A DNA stretch of 64,000 nt, taken from NCBI GenBank assembly GCA_963678565.1, contig OY782875.1:3224001-3288000 (forward strand). Reading direction: 5' to 3'. Both the position numbers and the translations under genes were made by a program. Origin of the DNA: SKHV01 sp963678565. GTDB taxonomy: Bacteria; Bacteroidota; Bacteroidia; Bacteroidales; Prolixibacteraceae. Position 1 is the stretch's first letter, and the number at the start of each line of letters is the position of its first letter. Shown in pieces: positions 20,089-30,052 of this stretch. Under the pieces are notes generated by a model. That model ran no database searches. It saw only the letters and a program-made list of their open reading frames with translations, and was not told the origin of the DNA.

Positions 20089-23000
20089 TTATTTTATGTT
20101 CACTTTGAATGTATTTACACGGTTTTTCGCAGTTATAACTTTTACGATATAAAGTCCCTTTCTTAAGTTTGGAGACAAAACTTTTTGCGTTTGATTGATC
20201 GTTTCAGACACAAGTTTCTTTCCATTTGTACTATAAATATTGATTTGGGCAGATGAAGTTAAATGATCAAAATAAATATCATGGTTGATTGCATAAACAT
20301 TCATTTTGCTTGATTGGGTCATAGCATCTGAAGACGCAGCATTGGCGAAATGCAAGAAGAAGCGATCGAGATTTTCTCCTGACTCCACATTAATTTCAAT
20401 TTCTAAACCTGTCGAAATGTTATAGGTTTGCTCAGTTAACTTATCTTCTAAAAGAACCACTAAGTTTTCATCCAAATTATCAACGTCTATAGTTTTTAAC
20501 TTTAACTCCTCCGACAAATTACTTTTAATCGCAATTGGAACAGTAACCGGCCATTCTTCTAAGGTATTGATAACTAACTTTTCATCATTAGACAAAGTGT
20601 AAAACTGAGGATGAGCATCGGTTAAATAAAGCTTCTTGTGCGAATCGCTTTGGAAATCATAATCATTAATTGCATCATCCTTGAAGTAAACGACTGTTTC
20701 ATCGATAAAATTCCCTTTTTGAATACCCAATCGAACAAAATTAGATCGAATAATTTCGGATTTATAAAACTCTTGAGACTCGTTTGATAGTGCTGATGTT
20801 GGGAATGATATTGTTTCATCGTCGGCAGAAGATGAAGCTTCAACAAAGAATCCTTGCATGGATGGAATGTATTTAGAGCCAGATGAAGGAACAACTGTTC
20901 CATCGGAGTTAATAGTACCGTAGCCATTTTGTTTGGTATAAACATATGCAGAACCAGTAATATCAGCATCGTTTGCAACAGCTGTCCAATCTAAATTAGC
21001 CAAAGCAGTATTCCCTATAAGTATCCAAGGATTTTCGGACTCTGAGTTTTTCACTAAATTGGTGATGCTTTGATCTCCTGTTACTAAATCTCCCTTAAAT
21101 TCAATTTCTTTAGCATCGGTAACAAAAACGCCATAACCTTTTCCTGCCGTTAAATTAGTTTCATCGCTTGTTATATAATTCCAACCTAATTCAGAATCAT
21201 CTCCTGAATCGGCAACCGAGTTATCATATTCAATTAAAAAAGCATTTTCTCCTTCAGTTGTTATTTCAAAATCGTTTGCTGTAGCATTTGAAATTGGAGG
21301 TGTTAGGTATTGCCAAGCATCTTCACTTAAGAATCGTTTAATATTCGCGGTACCATTTATTGTCAAGTTTTCAGCTCCAAGCAAAGTAGCATCAGAGCTT
21401 AAGCTTAGGTTATAACACTCAGCTACAGCTGAAATAACAGGAAAATTAGTAATTTCATCACTAGGAATAACTGCAATAGAAGTTGATGTTGGCACGCCAT
21501 TATCCCAATTGCTAGCTGTTGCCCAATCAGAGTCAGTTGCTCCAGTCCAGTTAGTAGTTATTAAATTGAAATTTGTCCAATAAATATCATCGACAATCAC
21601 GTGTTTCGCAGTTACATTTCTAATCTCAATAACTACATCTCCTGTCACATTAATATTATTTACCTCAAACAAATGCTCATTATAGTCATCAAATTCGGTT
21701 GATAAACCTTTTGAAACACCGTTTACAAACAATTCAACTTGTCTGTTACCACCACCAGTAAAACCTTTATAAAGTTTTACACTAAAATTACCAATACCTG
21801 AAGAAATTGTGCTTGAGGTTATTTTACTTGGCTCGTCTGATCGTCTCAACATCAATGCACTACCATCAATTCCGGAACTATTGGCATCGCCATTTTCATC
21901 GCGAGATGCAACATAGGTCCAAGTAATATCATCAACACCAACAAAAGAACCATCTGAATAGGAACCACCAACTGTACAATTATCAAAATTTTCAGTATGA
22001 TTTGAAGGAGCAACATAAATTTCGGTCGTAGCGCTTGTAGTCGAAACAGTTCCATCAGTTTTATAATTAATTAAATCTCCAGAATTGGTAAAAGGATAAA
22101 TACTGAAATTGTAAGTAGTATTTTCATTTAATCCACTAAAAACTGCGGTTTGTGTCCCTTGGGTAATATTTTTCACTAATGCAGCTTCAGCTTCAGCTGA
22201 TCCATCAACAGGTGCAGTTGCCGTAGCTGGGTCAATAGCCGCTTTGATCAAATAACCTTCTGGAACTTGTCCTCCACTTGCATCGGTCCATATTAAAGTA
22301 ATTTGAGAATGAGAATTTACAGATGCACTAAATCCAGTAACGTGATTGGTAGGTTCAGATAAAGTTTGGTTTTCTTCGATGGAGATATTATCAATACTCC
22401 AAGCTGAAGGACTATCGGTTGAATAGTACTTGAAAGCAATATAGACAGATGATCCTGCAATTGAAGATAAATCAATCGCTCCAGAACTTGTTTCAACCTC
22501 AGAACTAGTTGCACTTGCTGGTTTATTAAATGAAAGCTCAGTCCAAGAATAAGAAGCAGGATTTCCTAATCCAGGATAATCCAACGAATAATAAAGTTTT
22601 AAATAATTATTTTCATCGATAGTACCATATTGCAAATATGTAGTAAATGAAAGTTCTTCATTCGAATAATTATCCAAATTAAGCCCCGGTAAAATCATCC
22701 AATCTTCTTCTGGATTATCACCATTATGTCCATTCCCTTTAGCCGTTCCCGAGGAATAACTCCACACATTAACTCCTGCAATATTTTTTATATATACACC
22801 AGATAAGTCTGAATCAAAGTTCTCAGAATAAGGTAAAGTTGTTGTTAAAGGAGTAACAATATGATAACTTTGTTCCGATGAAGTTTTTTCAGCATTTTCA
22901 TTATCCTTTGCATAAATTTCATAATAAACAGTAGTACCATTTGCTTGCGCAGGAATATTTGAGCTTGTAGTATAAGTATCTCCACTTCCTCCGTTCGACA

Positions 23001-23685
23001 TTACAATGATATTACTTAAGCTACCAGAAGTAGTTCCCCAATGAAGTTCAACGGTTGAAACTGTACCATCTGCATCAGCTACATCAGCAGCAACAGAAAT
23101 CGTAGAAGACGAAGTGATATCTTCATTTGGAGTTTGCGTGATATTAGAGATAGATGGAGATTGATTACTACTTCCGGAAAAATTTGTTACAGAAAAATCA
23201 TCAATAAAAAGATGTGCATTTTGATTGTCACTCAAAATGCGTAAATAAACAGTTGATGATGAGTTATTAATCGTAATAGAATAATTTACCCATGCTTTAT
23301 TTGAACTTTCTCCTAAAATATGGGTATCTAGTGTAGAGAAATTAGTTCCATCTTCTGATAATTGTACTTGAAAAGTATTATCAGCCCTTCCATATATAAA
23401 TGCATATTTAAAACTCAAAGTTCCAATGGAATTTACTAAGGGCGTAGTAATATAAGCTCCAGACTTATCGTCATTAATTGTAAAACCATAAGATCCCATA
23501 TTACTATTACAATATGAGAAATTACCGGCATCCTTACTACTCCATGTTCCTGTTGTCATCACTGTTGTTCCTGTAATATAGGAATTGCCATGCTGATCAT
23601 CAAAATTTTCAGTCCATTCATCAGCATGAACTGAAAATAAATTTAGAAACAAAGCACTAATAAATAGTAAAATACTTTTTTTCAT
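20089..23685 (-). CDS. Large T9SS-secreted multidomain surface protein
   Basis: A 1198-residue secreted protein of no recognised enzymatic function. It has a signal peptide (about residues 1-21); an N-terminal jelly-roll-like region (YITTPLVNSIGTLSF); a second extracellular beta-domain (about 180-280); a choice-of-anchor-J type region (LPYSENFDSDLSG, DWMILPGLNLDN, SAWSIDNISIEE); a fibronectin-III-like module beginning PTNHVTGF; a further lectin-like region; and a C-terminal T9SS type A sorting domain (INIYSTNGKKLV, GLYIVKV). It shares the NHVT module with the neighbouring 1317-residue protein and the endonuclease. The 63-residue anchored peptide follows by 8 bases. It is probably attached to or released from the cell surface by T9SS. 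Confidence 0.82.
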   Translation of the reverse strand: MKKSILLFISALFLNLFSVHADEWTENFDDQHGNSYITGTTVMTTGTWSSKDAGNFSYCNSNMGSYGFTINDDKSGAYITTPLVNSIGTLSFKYAFIYGRADNTFQVQLSEDGTNFSTLDTHILGESSNKAWVNYSITINNSSSTVYLRILSDNQNAHLFIDDFSVTNFSGSSNQSPSISNITQTPNEDITSSSTISVAADVADADGTVSTVELHWGTTSGSLSNIIVMSNGGSGDTYTTSSNIPAQANGTTVYYEIYAKDNENAEKTSSEQSYHIVTPLTTTLPYSENFDSDLSGVYIKNIAGVNVWSYSSGTAKGNGHNGDNPEEDWMILPGLNLDNYSNEELSFTTYLQYGTIDENNYLKLYYSLDYPGLGNPASYSWTELSFNKPASATSSEVETSSGAIDLSSIAGSSVYIAFKYYSTDSPSAWSIDNISIEENQTLSEPTNHVTGFSASVNSHSQITLIWTDASGGQVPEGYLIKAAIDPATATAPVDGSAEAEAALVKNITQGTQTAVFSGLNENTTYNFSIYPFTNSGDLINYKTDGTVSTTSATTEIYVAPSNHTENFDNCTVGGSYSDGSFVGVDDITWTYVASRDENGDANSSGIDGSALMLRRSDEPSKITSSTISSGIGNFSVKLYKGFTGGGNRQVELFVNGVSKGLSTEFDDYNEHLFEVNNINVTGDVVIEIRNVTAKHVIVDDIYWTNFNLITTNWTGATDSDWATASNWDNGVPTSTSIAVIPSDEITNFPVISAVAECYNLSLSSDATLLGAENLTINGTANIKRFLSEDAWQYLTPPISNATANDFEITTEGENAFLIEYDNSVADSGDDSELGWNYITSDETNLTAGKGYGVFVTDAKEIEFKGDLVTGDQSITNLVKNSESENPWILIGNTALANLDWTAVANDADITGSAYVYTKQNGYGTINSDGTVVPSSGSKYIPSMQGFFVEASSSADDETISFPTSALSNESQEFYKSEIIRSNFVRLGIQKGNFIDETVVYFKDDAINDYDFQSDSHKKLYLTDAHPQFYTLSNDEKLVINTLEEWPVTVPIAIKSNLSEELKLKTIDVDNLDENLVVLLEDKLTEQTYNISTGLEIEINVESGENLDRFFLHFANAASSDAMTQSSKMNVYAINHDIYFDHLTSSAQINIYSTNGKKLVSETINQTQKVLSPNLRKGLYIVKVITAKNRVNTFKVNIK

Positions 23686-24273
23686 AATTTTGTTTTAAGG
23701 GTTATTATTCAATTTTCTTGTTTTCAACGCGAAACATCATCATATCATTTTGATAAGCTAATGCAATAATCCCCCTTATAAGTCCAGTTGCCTGAAATAT
23801 TTAAAATAAAACTCACCTATTCAGACAATTAAAATAATTAAAAAAAAGAAATCTTAATAACCCAACAGCATTTACCAAGTGCCTTATTCCCATTGCATTA
23901 AAACACACAACGAATAGAATTTTGCTGAATTAAAAAGTTGTTTGACAATACTTTAGGTTTACTTTTGAACCAATACTCCTAACGATTAATCTGTTGCGCA
24001 TATCACAGAGAATATTTTCTCTTCAGATTTACACATTTCAAATTTAGTTGGTATTTTACTCTTGTAGTTACACAAAATATTAAATCAATACTACCTTTAC
24101 TTTATATCGAAAATTAAATATTTGCAAATCGTTAAGTGCTCCTCAACAATTTTGAGAATTAATTTCACACTTCACTTTAAAGCAGCAACGTTTAAAACAA
24201 TTCTCAAATGACGTTCAAGTTTGCTTAGGTTTCATAATTGTAACTTTCTCTTCATGGTATTCATTTTATTGGA
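23686..24273. other. Non-coding gap upstream of the 1198-residue protein gene
   Basis: About 590 AT-rich bases. The promoter of the downstream minus-strand gene should lie here, but I could not place a TAnnTTTG box with confidence. A perfect 10-bp palindrome, ATTTGCAAAT, lies near 24118-24127 and may be chance. No RNA gene or reading frame of note. Confidence 0.45.
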
Positions 24274-25398
24274 TTATAGTGTTTTTTTAATTCGAGGAAT
24301 TTGACCGTCGGTTTTATAAACTAGACCATTTATAGTTTTGGTATAACTATATATTTTGAAATAATAATCTCTATTTCTTTCAAGGTTTCCAAAAATACAA
24401 TGCTGAATACCTATCTCAACATCCTTTGAATTAGGATAAGAATTTGGAAGCGTTCCTTTTTTAGGGGTCGGAATTTGATCAAATCCTTCATCATTCATTA
24501 GCACTAAATATCCGTCGGGAATAACTTCTCCTGTAGCATCTTTCCATTCTAATTTTATAAAATTCCCTGTAAAATTCGAAACATGATTGCTTGGTTCTAA
24601 AGCTTCATTTCCCCAGACATACAGAATATACTCAGGATGATCGATAAAAGGATTTCGGTTGCCTTGTAATTCAAATATTTCATTGTTACGATCAATTTCT
24701 TTTTGACTTACTGGGTCTTCAGCGCTCCACTCTAGCAACATATTCATAGCCCATTCTTTAGGTTGAGCCCCATCAACCATTGGGCTTCCGGGCCAATTGC
24801 TATCTTCATTGAAATACCGAGTTGCCATGTAGAAATAAGTTCGGGCTAAATCACCTTTGTATTCATCAATAGGCTCAAATACAGTTCCTGAATAGCCTGG
24901 GTAATCACAACTCCCAACTTTCGATCCATTCGTTGAAGTCCAGCTAGCAATTCCAACTTCTCCTAAAGGATAATTCCCTCTTTTGCCATTTACATAACCA
25001 TCGGTTGGATAAAGATGAAATAAATCGGTATACATAGGAGATTGATCGTTGAACCAACTTTTAGGAAAAGAATGTTCTCGGTTGTAACAACTACTTTCGC
25101 CAGAATAATTACCACACTGATCAGAATTATAATCATAAGTGTATGCAGGAGTTCCCCCCGGAACATCGGAATAAATATCCCAAATGTCTCCGTTTAATTT
25201 ACGATCAGTGGTGTAAAAAGCAGACCAAACTTCAGAGTACGTCAAGCGATTATGATTGTCAATTATTTCGTGTAAGGCTTGTTGTAATTCAGTACCACGT
25301 TTATTTTCTATACTCTTATAATATGTACTCGGAATTTGAGATATTCCGAATAATGTAAAAAAAAGAAATGGTATGAAAAAAAACAGTTTTTTATGCAT
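24274..25398 (-). CDS. Secreted endonuclease I family protein
   Basis: A 374-residue secreted nuclease of the EndA/NucM endonuclease I family (PF04231), which cleaves DNA or RNA non-specifically outside the cytoplasm. The start is set at the ATG at 25398, giving a clear signal peptide (MHKKLFFFIPFLFFTLFGIS); the frame continues upstream only to a GTG. The nuclease domain spans about residues 25-260 with the catalytic region CYNREHSFPKSWF and the following TDLFHLYPTDGYVNGKRGNYPLGEV. A fibronectin-III-like module starting EPSNHVSNF follows. There is no T9SS sorting domain at the C-terminus, so it may be periplasmic or released by another route. It probably supplies nucleotides or phosphate from extracellular DNA. 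Confidence 0.88.
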   Translation of the reverse strand: MHKKLFFFIPFLFFTLFGISQIPSTYYKSIENKRGTELQQALHEIIDNHNRLTYSEVWSAFYTTDRKLNGDIWDIYSDVPGGTPAYTYDYNSDQCGNYSGESSCYNREHSFPKSWFNDQSPMYTDLFHLYPTDGYVNGKRGNYPLGEVGIASWTSTNGSKVGSCDYPGYSGTVFEPIDEYKGDLARTYFYMATRYFNEDSNWPGSPMVDGAQPKEWAMNMLLEWSAEDPVSQKEIDRNNEIFELQGNRNPFIDHPEYILYVWGNEALEPSNHVSNFTGNFIKLEWKDATGEVIPDGYLVLMNDEGFDQIPTPKKGTLPNSYPNSKDVEIGIQHCIFGNLERNRDYYFKIYSYTKTINGLVYKTDGQIPRIKKTL

Positions 25399-25581
25399 TG
25401 TTTGAGATTTAATACGTGTTTCAAATATATCCACTTATTTTATTTGAAGATTAACTAGTTGTTAATTTCAAAATAAATAAAAGACAAATTTCAATTGAAA
25501 CGTTTGGGATTTTCAAGATATTACTTTAAATATTTAAAACCAATAAATAGACTTTACACGTTCTTAATATATAATGGTTCT

Positions 25582-25618
25582 AAAAAAAGAAGGCATCCAT
25601 TAATTAATGAATGCCTTT
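25582..25618 (-). terminator. Terminator of the dcw cluster after yqeY
   Basis: The stem AAGGCAT-CATTAATTAATG-ATGCCTT has one mismatched pair and is followed on the minus strand by a run of U residues. It is the only clear terminator seen downstream of the 15-gene cluster. Confidence 0.82.
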
Positions 25619-25641
25619 AACCTTTATATCATAGAAAATTT

Positions 25642-26091
25642 CTATTGCAATTTTGCTTTTACTATATCTGAAATTGCTTTTCCATCAGCTTTCCCAGCTA
25701 ATTCTTTTGAGGCAATGCCCATAACTTTTCCCATATCTTTCATTGAAGTAGCGCCAACTTTTGCAATAATTGCATCAACGGCAGCGGTTAACTCTTCATC
25801 GGAAAGCATTTTAGGTAGAAAATCGTTGAATACTTCAACTTGTGCTAGCTCTACATCTGCTAAATCTTGTCGATCTTGCTCGATATAAACCGTTGCCGAA
25901 TCGGAACCCTGTTTTGCAAGTTTTGCAATAATTTTAATTGCATCGGTATCGGTTAGATCAGCATCGGCGCCTTTGGAGGTTTTTGCTTCTAACATTACTT
26001 TTTTAATATTCCTAAGTGCTTCTAAACGCACTTTATCTTTTGCTTTCATGGCTTCTTTTATGCCACTATTTACGTCATCGAAAATTGCCAT
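25642..26091 (-). CDS. yqeY: GatB/YqeY family protein
   Basis: A 149-residue protein of the YqeY family, related to the C-terminal tRNA-binding helical domain of GatB. The body shows LEALRNIKKVMLEAKTS near the N-terminus and KDMGKVMGIASKELAGKADGK near the C-terminus, both family hallmarks. Length matches (about 148-150). It follows the second ftsZ by 23 bases and ends the dcw transcript, a position that from general knowledge is common in Bacteroidota. The biochemical role is not firmly established; a link to tRNA amidation is assumed from homology only. Confidence 0.88.
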   Translation of the reverse strand: MAIFDDVNSGIKEAMKAKDKVRLEALRNIKKVMLEAKTSKGADADLTDTDAIKIIAKLAKQGSDSATVYIEQDRQDLADVELAQVEVFNDFLPKMLSDEELTAAVDAIIAKVGATSMKDMGKVMGIASKELAGKADGKAISDIVKAKLQ

Positions 26092-26114
26092 CTTGTTTAT
26101 TTTTCAAATTATAT

Positions 26115-27530
26115 TTAGTCTACATTATCATGTAAATACGGATTATTATCACTAATGATCGTATTGTTGTCTTCATCGGTTGAAAGGGAAAATTTCGAGA
26201 CTTTATCATCGTCTTTTTTTCCCATTCCTAATTTTGATTTTGCCTTGTTAAAGAATCGTCTTTTATATGCAGGTTCCTGCTCTAAATTGTCGATATCTTC
26301 TTCCGATTTCTCTGTAAAATCCATCGTAAATTCCACTTGTCGAGCAGGCTGATCAGCTTCGCTATCTGCATTCTTTTTTACATTTTTATACAACTGATCA
26401 AATTCATCGGTTGAACGTTCTTGCTCAAAATGAAGCGTTTCTTGTTTGCTAGGTGCTTCTTTCACTTCGTCACTTGCTTTTGACCTTTTTACTGGTTGTT
26501 CATCAAGTGTATGATAGGTTTTTTCTACCTTTTTATTCCCTAACATTTCTGGAATCGAACTGGTACTAAATCCTGTTGCAATCAAAGTTACTGCAATTTC
26601 TTCCCCTAAGCTTTCATCCTGACCATTTCCCCAAATCAAGTCGGCATCATATCCTGCCATATCCTGAATATAATCGGTAATTTGACCAATTTCATCCATT
26701 GTGATTTCTTCATTTCCAGAAGTAACATTTAATAGAATATTGCGAGCGCCTTTAATATTGTTATTGTTCAGTAATGGAGAATTCAATGCCTCTTCTACAG
26801 CATTAATGGCACGGTTCTCACCAGAAGCATACGCCGATCCCATAATAGCAACACCGCTTTGACGCATAACCGTTTCAACATCAGCAAAATCGACATTTAT
26901 ATAGCCATGTACCGTTATAATTTCAGCAATTCCCTTAGCAGCAATACTCAATACGTCATCGGCCTTGGCAAATGCCTCCGAAATTCTGAAATCGCCATAC
27001 ATCTCACGTATCTTCTCATTATTGATGACAAGTAAAGAATCTACATGTCCTTCTAATTCTTTAATTCCATCAATTGCTTGTTGAATTCGACGTCGTCCTT
27101 CGTTTCGAAATGGGATGGTCACAATACCAACTGTAAGCAAATCCATTTCGCGACAAGCTTTGGCAATCTCAGGTCCGGCACCAGTACCTGTTCCGCCTCC
27201 CATTCCGGCTGTAATAAATACCATTTGGGTTTTATCGCCAATTGCCTTTTTAACATCTTCGATGTTTTCCATGGCAGCCTTCTTTCCAATTTCAGGCTTA
27301 TTTCCGGCACCTCTTCCGGCTGTTAATGAAGATCCTAATTGCACTTTTGCCTTCACCGGACTATTTGACAATGCCTGTGCATCGGTGTTACATAAGATAT
27401 AATCGACTCCTTGAATTCCACGCTTAAACATGTGATTTACAGCGTTTCCACCGCCTCCACCTACGCCTATTACTTTTATTATTTCGCTCTCGTTGAGCGG
27501 TATATCGAAGTTGGTTAAAATCTCTTCCAT
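26115..27530 (-). CDS. ftsZ: Cell division protein FtsZ, canonical copy
   Basis: A 471-residue tubulin-like GTPase that forms the division ring. It has the nucleotide-binding start KVIGVGGGGGNAVNHM, the tubulin signature GGGTGTG, the sequence VTIPFRNEGRRR typical of standard FtsZ, and an intact T7 catalytic loop NVDFADVE. After the about 320-residue core comes an acidic and charged linker, then EPAYKRR (about 419-425), the likely conserved C-terminal peptide for FtsA binding, and a further 46-residue tail ending NPYLHDNVD. It starts 10 bases after a second, divergent ftsZ gene. Judged on these features, this copy looks like the main division FtsZ. Confidence 0.95.
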   Translation of the reverse strand: MEEILTNFDIPLNESEIIKVIGVGGGGGNAVNHMFKRGIQGVDYILCNTDAQALSNSPVKAKVQLGSSLTAGRGAGNKPEIGKKAAMENIEDVKKAIGDKTQMVFITAGMGGGTGTGAGPEIAKACREMDLLTVGIVTIPFRNEGRRRIQQAIDGIKELEGHVDSLLVINNEKIREMYGDFRISEAFAKADDVLSIAAKGIAEIITVHGYINVDFADVETVMRQSGVAIMGSAYASGENRAINAVEEALNSPLLNNNNIKGARNILLNVTSGNEEITMDEIGQITDYIQDMAGYDADLIWGNGQDESLGEEIAVTLIATGFSTSSIPEMLGNKKVEKTYHTLDEQPVKRSKASDEVKEAPSKQETLHFEQERSTDEFDQLYKNVKKNADSEADQPARQVEFTMDFTEKSEEDIDNLEQEPAYKRRFFNKAKSKLGMGKKDDDKVSKFSLSTDEDNNTIISDNNPYLHDNVD

Positions 27531-27540
27531 TGTTGTTCTT

Positions 27541-28758
27541 TTAATCTAGTTCAGAGCTGTTTTCTTCAAAAAAGCCATTAAATTGACGCATAAACCAATT
27601 GTCGATTTTATCTTTTGGTTTTTTATTCTGAGACTCCTTTTTTACGTTTTTATCCGTAAGGGCTTGGGATGTATTTTCTAATTCACTTTCGTTTTTCAAG
27701 TCGTCTTCCGAAATAAATATTTCCTCCTTGTTTTCGTTTAGCTCGACTGTATTTGAAGGAATATCTTCTTGCAACAAAGAAGATGTGTTTTTCTTAAAAC
27801 CAGTTGCAATGATTGTAACTTTCAGCTCTTCTTTTAATTCTTCATCGTTACCATTTCCCCAAATTATATTGGCATCAGAGCCTGCTTTTTCTTGCAAGTG
27901 CTCAATAATATCGCCAATCTCGCTGATTGTAACTTCGTTTTCACCAGAAGTAATTTTCAACAAAATATCTTTGGTTCCGAAAATATCGTTGCTATCAAGT
28001 AAGGGCGATTCCAGTGCCATATTTGTTGCTTCAATTGCTCTTCCTTCTCCTTCGGCAACTCCTGTTCCCATGATGAAAACTTTACTTCCTTTCATTACCG
28101 TCTCAACATCGGCAAAATCGATATTAATGTTTCCATGCAAAGTTATAATTTCAGCCACACCTTTCACAGCGGTTTTTAAAATTTCGTCGGCTTTTACGAA
28201 TGCTTTTGTTGCCGGAAGATCGCCATATATTTTTCGAATTTTATCGTTATCGATTACCAGTAAACTATCCACATTGTCGCGGATTTTGGCAACTCCATCT
28301 AATGCTTGCTGGTATCGTTTCTTCCCTTCTAATTTTGAAGGAACAGTCACAACAGCAATTGTAAGAATCCCAAGATCGTGTGCCATTTTTGCAACTACAG
28401 GAGCTGCACCAGTTCCGGTTCCACCTCCTAAACACGCGGTTATAAAAACCATTTGCGTGTTAAAATCAAGAATATCTTTTATTTGTTCGTACGATTCATT
28501 GGCTGCCTGCTCTCCCAAGTCGGGCATATTTCCAGCTCCGCGTCCTTTTGTAATATTAGAACCCAACTGAATCGTTAGAGGAACGGGACTGTTTTCAAGC
28601 GCCTGCGCATCGGTATTACAAACCATAAAACCAACATCGGCAATACCATGTTGATACATGAAATTTACAGCATTACTTCCTCCTCCACCTACTCCAATAA
28701 CCTTTATTGGGGCCGTTTCGTTGGGACTACTACCAAAGTTTAACAAATCATTCTCCAT
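27541..28758 (-). CDS. Second FtsZ paralogue, divergent
   Basis: A 405-residue FtsZ-family GTPase lying directly between ftsA and the canonical ftsZ. It keeps the nucleotide-binding region (KVIGVGGGGSNAVNFM), GGGTGTG and the T7 loop NIDFADVE, so polymerisation-coupled GTP hydrolysis should be possible. It differs from the canonical copy at otherwise conserved places: VTVPSKLEGKKR instead of VTIPFRNEGRRR, and MKGSKVFIMGTG instead of MRQSGVAIMGSA. Its linker is shorter and ends in DNWFMRQFNGFF near the C-terminus, without the PAYKRR-type peptide. Gaps are 11 bases to ftsA and 10 to ftsZ, so all three are co-expressed. It may be a second ring component or a regulator; which is unknown. Confidence 0.92.
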   Translation of the reverse strand: MENDLLNFGSSPNETAPIKVIGVGGGGSNAVNFMYQHGIADVGFMVCNTDAQALENSPVPLTIQLGSNITKGRGAGNMPDLGEQAANESYEQIKDILDFNTQMVFITACLGGGTGTGAAPVVAKMAHDLGILTIAVVTVPSKLEGKKRYQQALDGVAKIRDNVDSLLVIDNDKIRKIYGDLPATKAFVKADEILKTAVKGVAEIITLHGNINIDFADVETVMKGSKVFIMGTGVAEGEGRAIEATNMALESPLLDSNDIFGTKDILLKITSGENEVTISEIGDIIEHLQEKAGSDANIIWGNGNDEELKEELKVTIIATGFKKNTSSLLQEDIPSNTVELNENKEEIFISEDDLKNESELENTSQALTDKNVKKESQNKKPKDKIDNWFMRQFNGFFEENSSELD

Positions 28759-28769
28759 TTTCTTTGTGT

Positions 28770-30029
28770 TTAATCAGCTTCATCTTCTTCAAAAAACAAT
28801 GATAGTTTTTTGACGATATCGTTGGTAAACTTTTCGGGGATTGCAATTCGTTTACGCGTAATTTTGTTATTCAAAGCCCGATCATCGCTTAGGGCCATTT
28901 TTAACAATCCAAAGACAGTAGCAAATAAAGGGTTCTTTAACTTTTTTTCCTCTTCGTTAATGAGTCCCATAATTGGATCGCCAATTCGAATATCCATTCC
29001 TGTTTTAAATCGAACAAGATTTGCAATACCTTCTAATTGCGATCCGCCACCAGTAAGCACTATTCCAGCGCCTAATTTATCGATATAGCCACTTTTTTCA
29101 ATTTGAAAATAAATGGCTTCAAATATTTCTTCTAATCGAGCTTGAATTATATAAGCCAAACTCTTAAATGATATTTCTTTCGGCTCCCATCCATTTAAGC
29201 CGGGGATGGTAACAACTCGATCTTCGGGAGCATATTCGCCCATTGCTGCACCAAACTGTACTTTTAACGATTCAGCCTGCCGCAATAATATGGAACAACC
29301 TTCTTTGATATCGTTCGTCACCACATTTCCACCAAAAGGAATAACTCCAATATGACGCAAAGCACACTCGTAAAAAACCGAAATAGAGGAAGTTCCTGCT
29401 CCTAGATCAACTAACACAACGCCCGTTTCCTTTTCTTCTTCGGTCAACACTGCTTCGGCTGCGGCAACTGGATTTACAATACATTTTACCATTTCGAATC
29501 CGGCAGCTTCGAGACTCATTTCTACCTTTGTTTCATAATCGGATGGACCTATAACCAAACGATAAGTTGCATCTAAGTATTTGCCTGTTGACCCGATTGG
29601 ATTGTTGATAGTTTCTTCGCCATCGAGCATGTATGATTGATTTACTACATGGTAAATTTTATACTCCTCATCCACTTCTGTTCTTCGAGCTTCTTCGTAA
29701 ATGTGTTGTATATCGGCCTGATTAACAATTTGACCAAAATCAATATCGAAATGAATATTTCGCTCGCTCGATTTCAAATTTTGTCCGGCAACATTTACAT
29801 ATAGTTTTTTTACATTGTAGCTTTTATTATCGGCAGTTGCTTTCTGAATTGCATTTTTCACAGTTTTTGCAACATCCTCAACGTTAAGGATTACACCACG
29901 ACGCACCCCTATAGTAGGCACAATCGAATGCGCAAGCACCTTAACTTTTCCCGATTCTATTTTATGGCCAATCATACAAATTGTACTATTGGTACCTATG
30001 TCAACGGCAGCTACAATGTTATTTTTCAT
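28770..30029 (-). CDS. ftsA: Cell division protein FtsA
   Basis: A 419-residue actin-like ATPase that tethers FtsZ to the membrane and recruits later divisome proteins. The N-terminal phosphate-1 loop AVDIGTNSTICMIG, the 1C/SHS2 domain, the phosphate-2 loop VVLVDLGAGTSSISVF and the adenosine motif IVLTGGGSQLEG are all present. The C-terminus ends in a short hydrophobic/basic stretch (VKKLSLFFEEDEAD) that could be the membrane-targeting helix, although it is acidic at the very end. It follows ftsQ by 23 bases and precedes the paralogous ftsZ by 11. Length is typical for Bacteroidota FtsA. Confidence 0.93.
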   Translation of the reverse strand: MKNNIVAAVDIGTNSTICMIGHKIESGKVKVLAHSIVPTIGVRRGVILNVEDVAKTVKNAIQKATADNKSYNVKKLYVNVAGQNLKSSERNIHFDIDFGQIVNQADIQHIYEEARRTEVDEEYKIYHVVNQSYMLDGEETINNPIGSTGKYLDATYRLVIGPSDYETKVEMSLEAAGFEMVKCIVNPVAAAEAVLTEEEKETGVVLVDLGAGTSSISVFYECALRHIGVIPFGGNVVTNDIKEGCSILLRQAESLKVQFGAAMGEYAPEDRVVTIPGLNGWEPKEISFKSLAYIIQARLEEIFEAIYFQIEKSGYIDKLGAGIVLTGGGSQLEGIANLVRFKTGMDIRIGDPIMGLINEEEKKLKNPLFATVFGLLKMALSDDRALNNKITRKRIAIPEKFTNDIVKKLSLFFEEDEAD

Positions 30030-30052
30030 ATTCGTGATTTATAGTTAACCAT

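Noticed and set aside
27728..28570. A 280-codon reading frame on the plus strand antisense to the second ftsZ
   Set aside because: It is a shadow of a strongly conserved coding gene; its composition (Ser/Pro/Phe rich) is that of a reverse-complement artefact.
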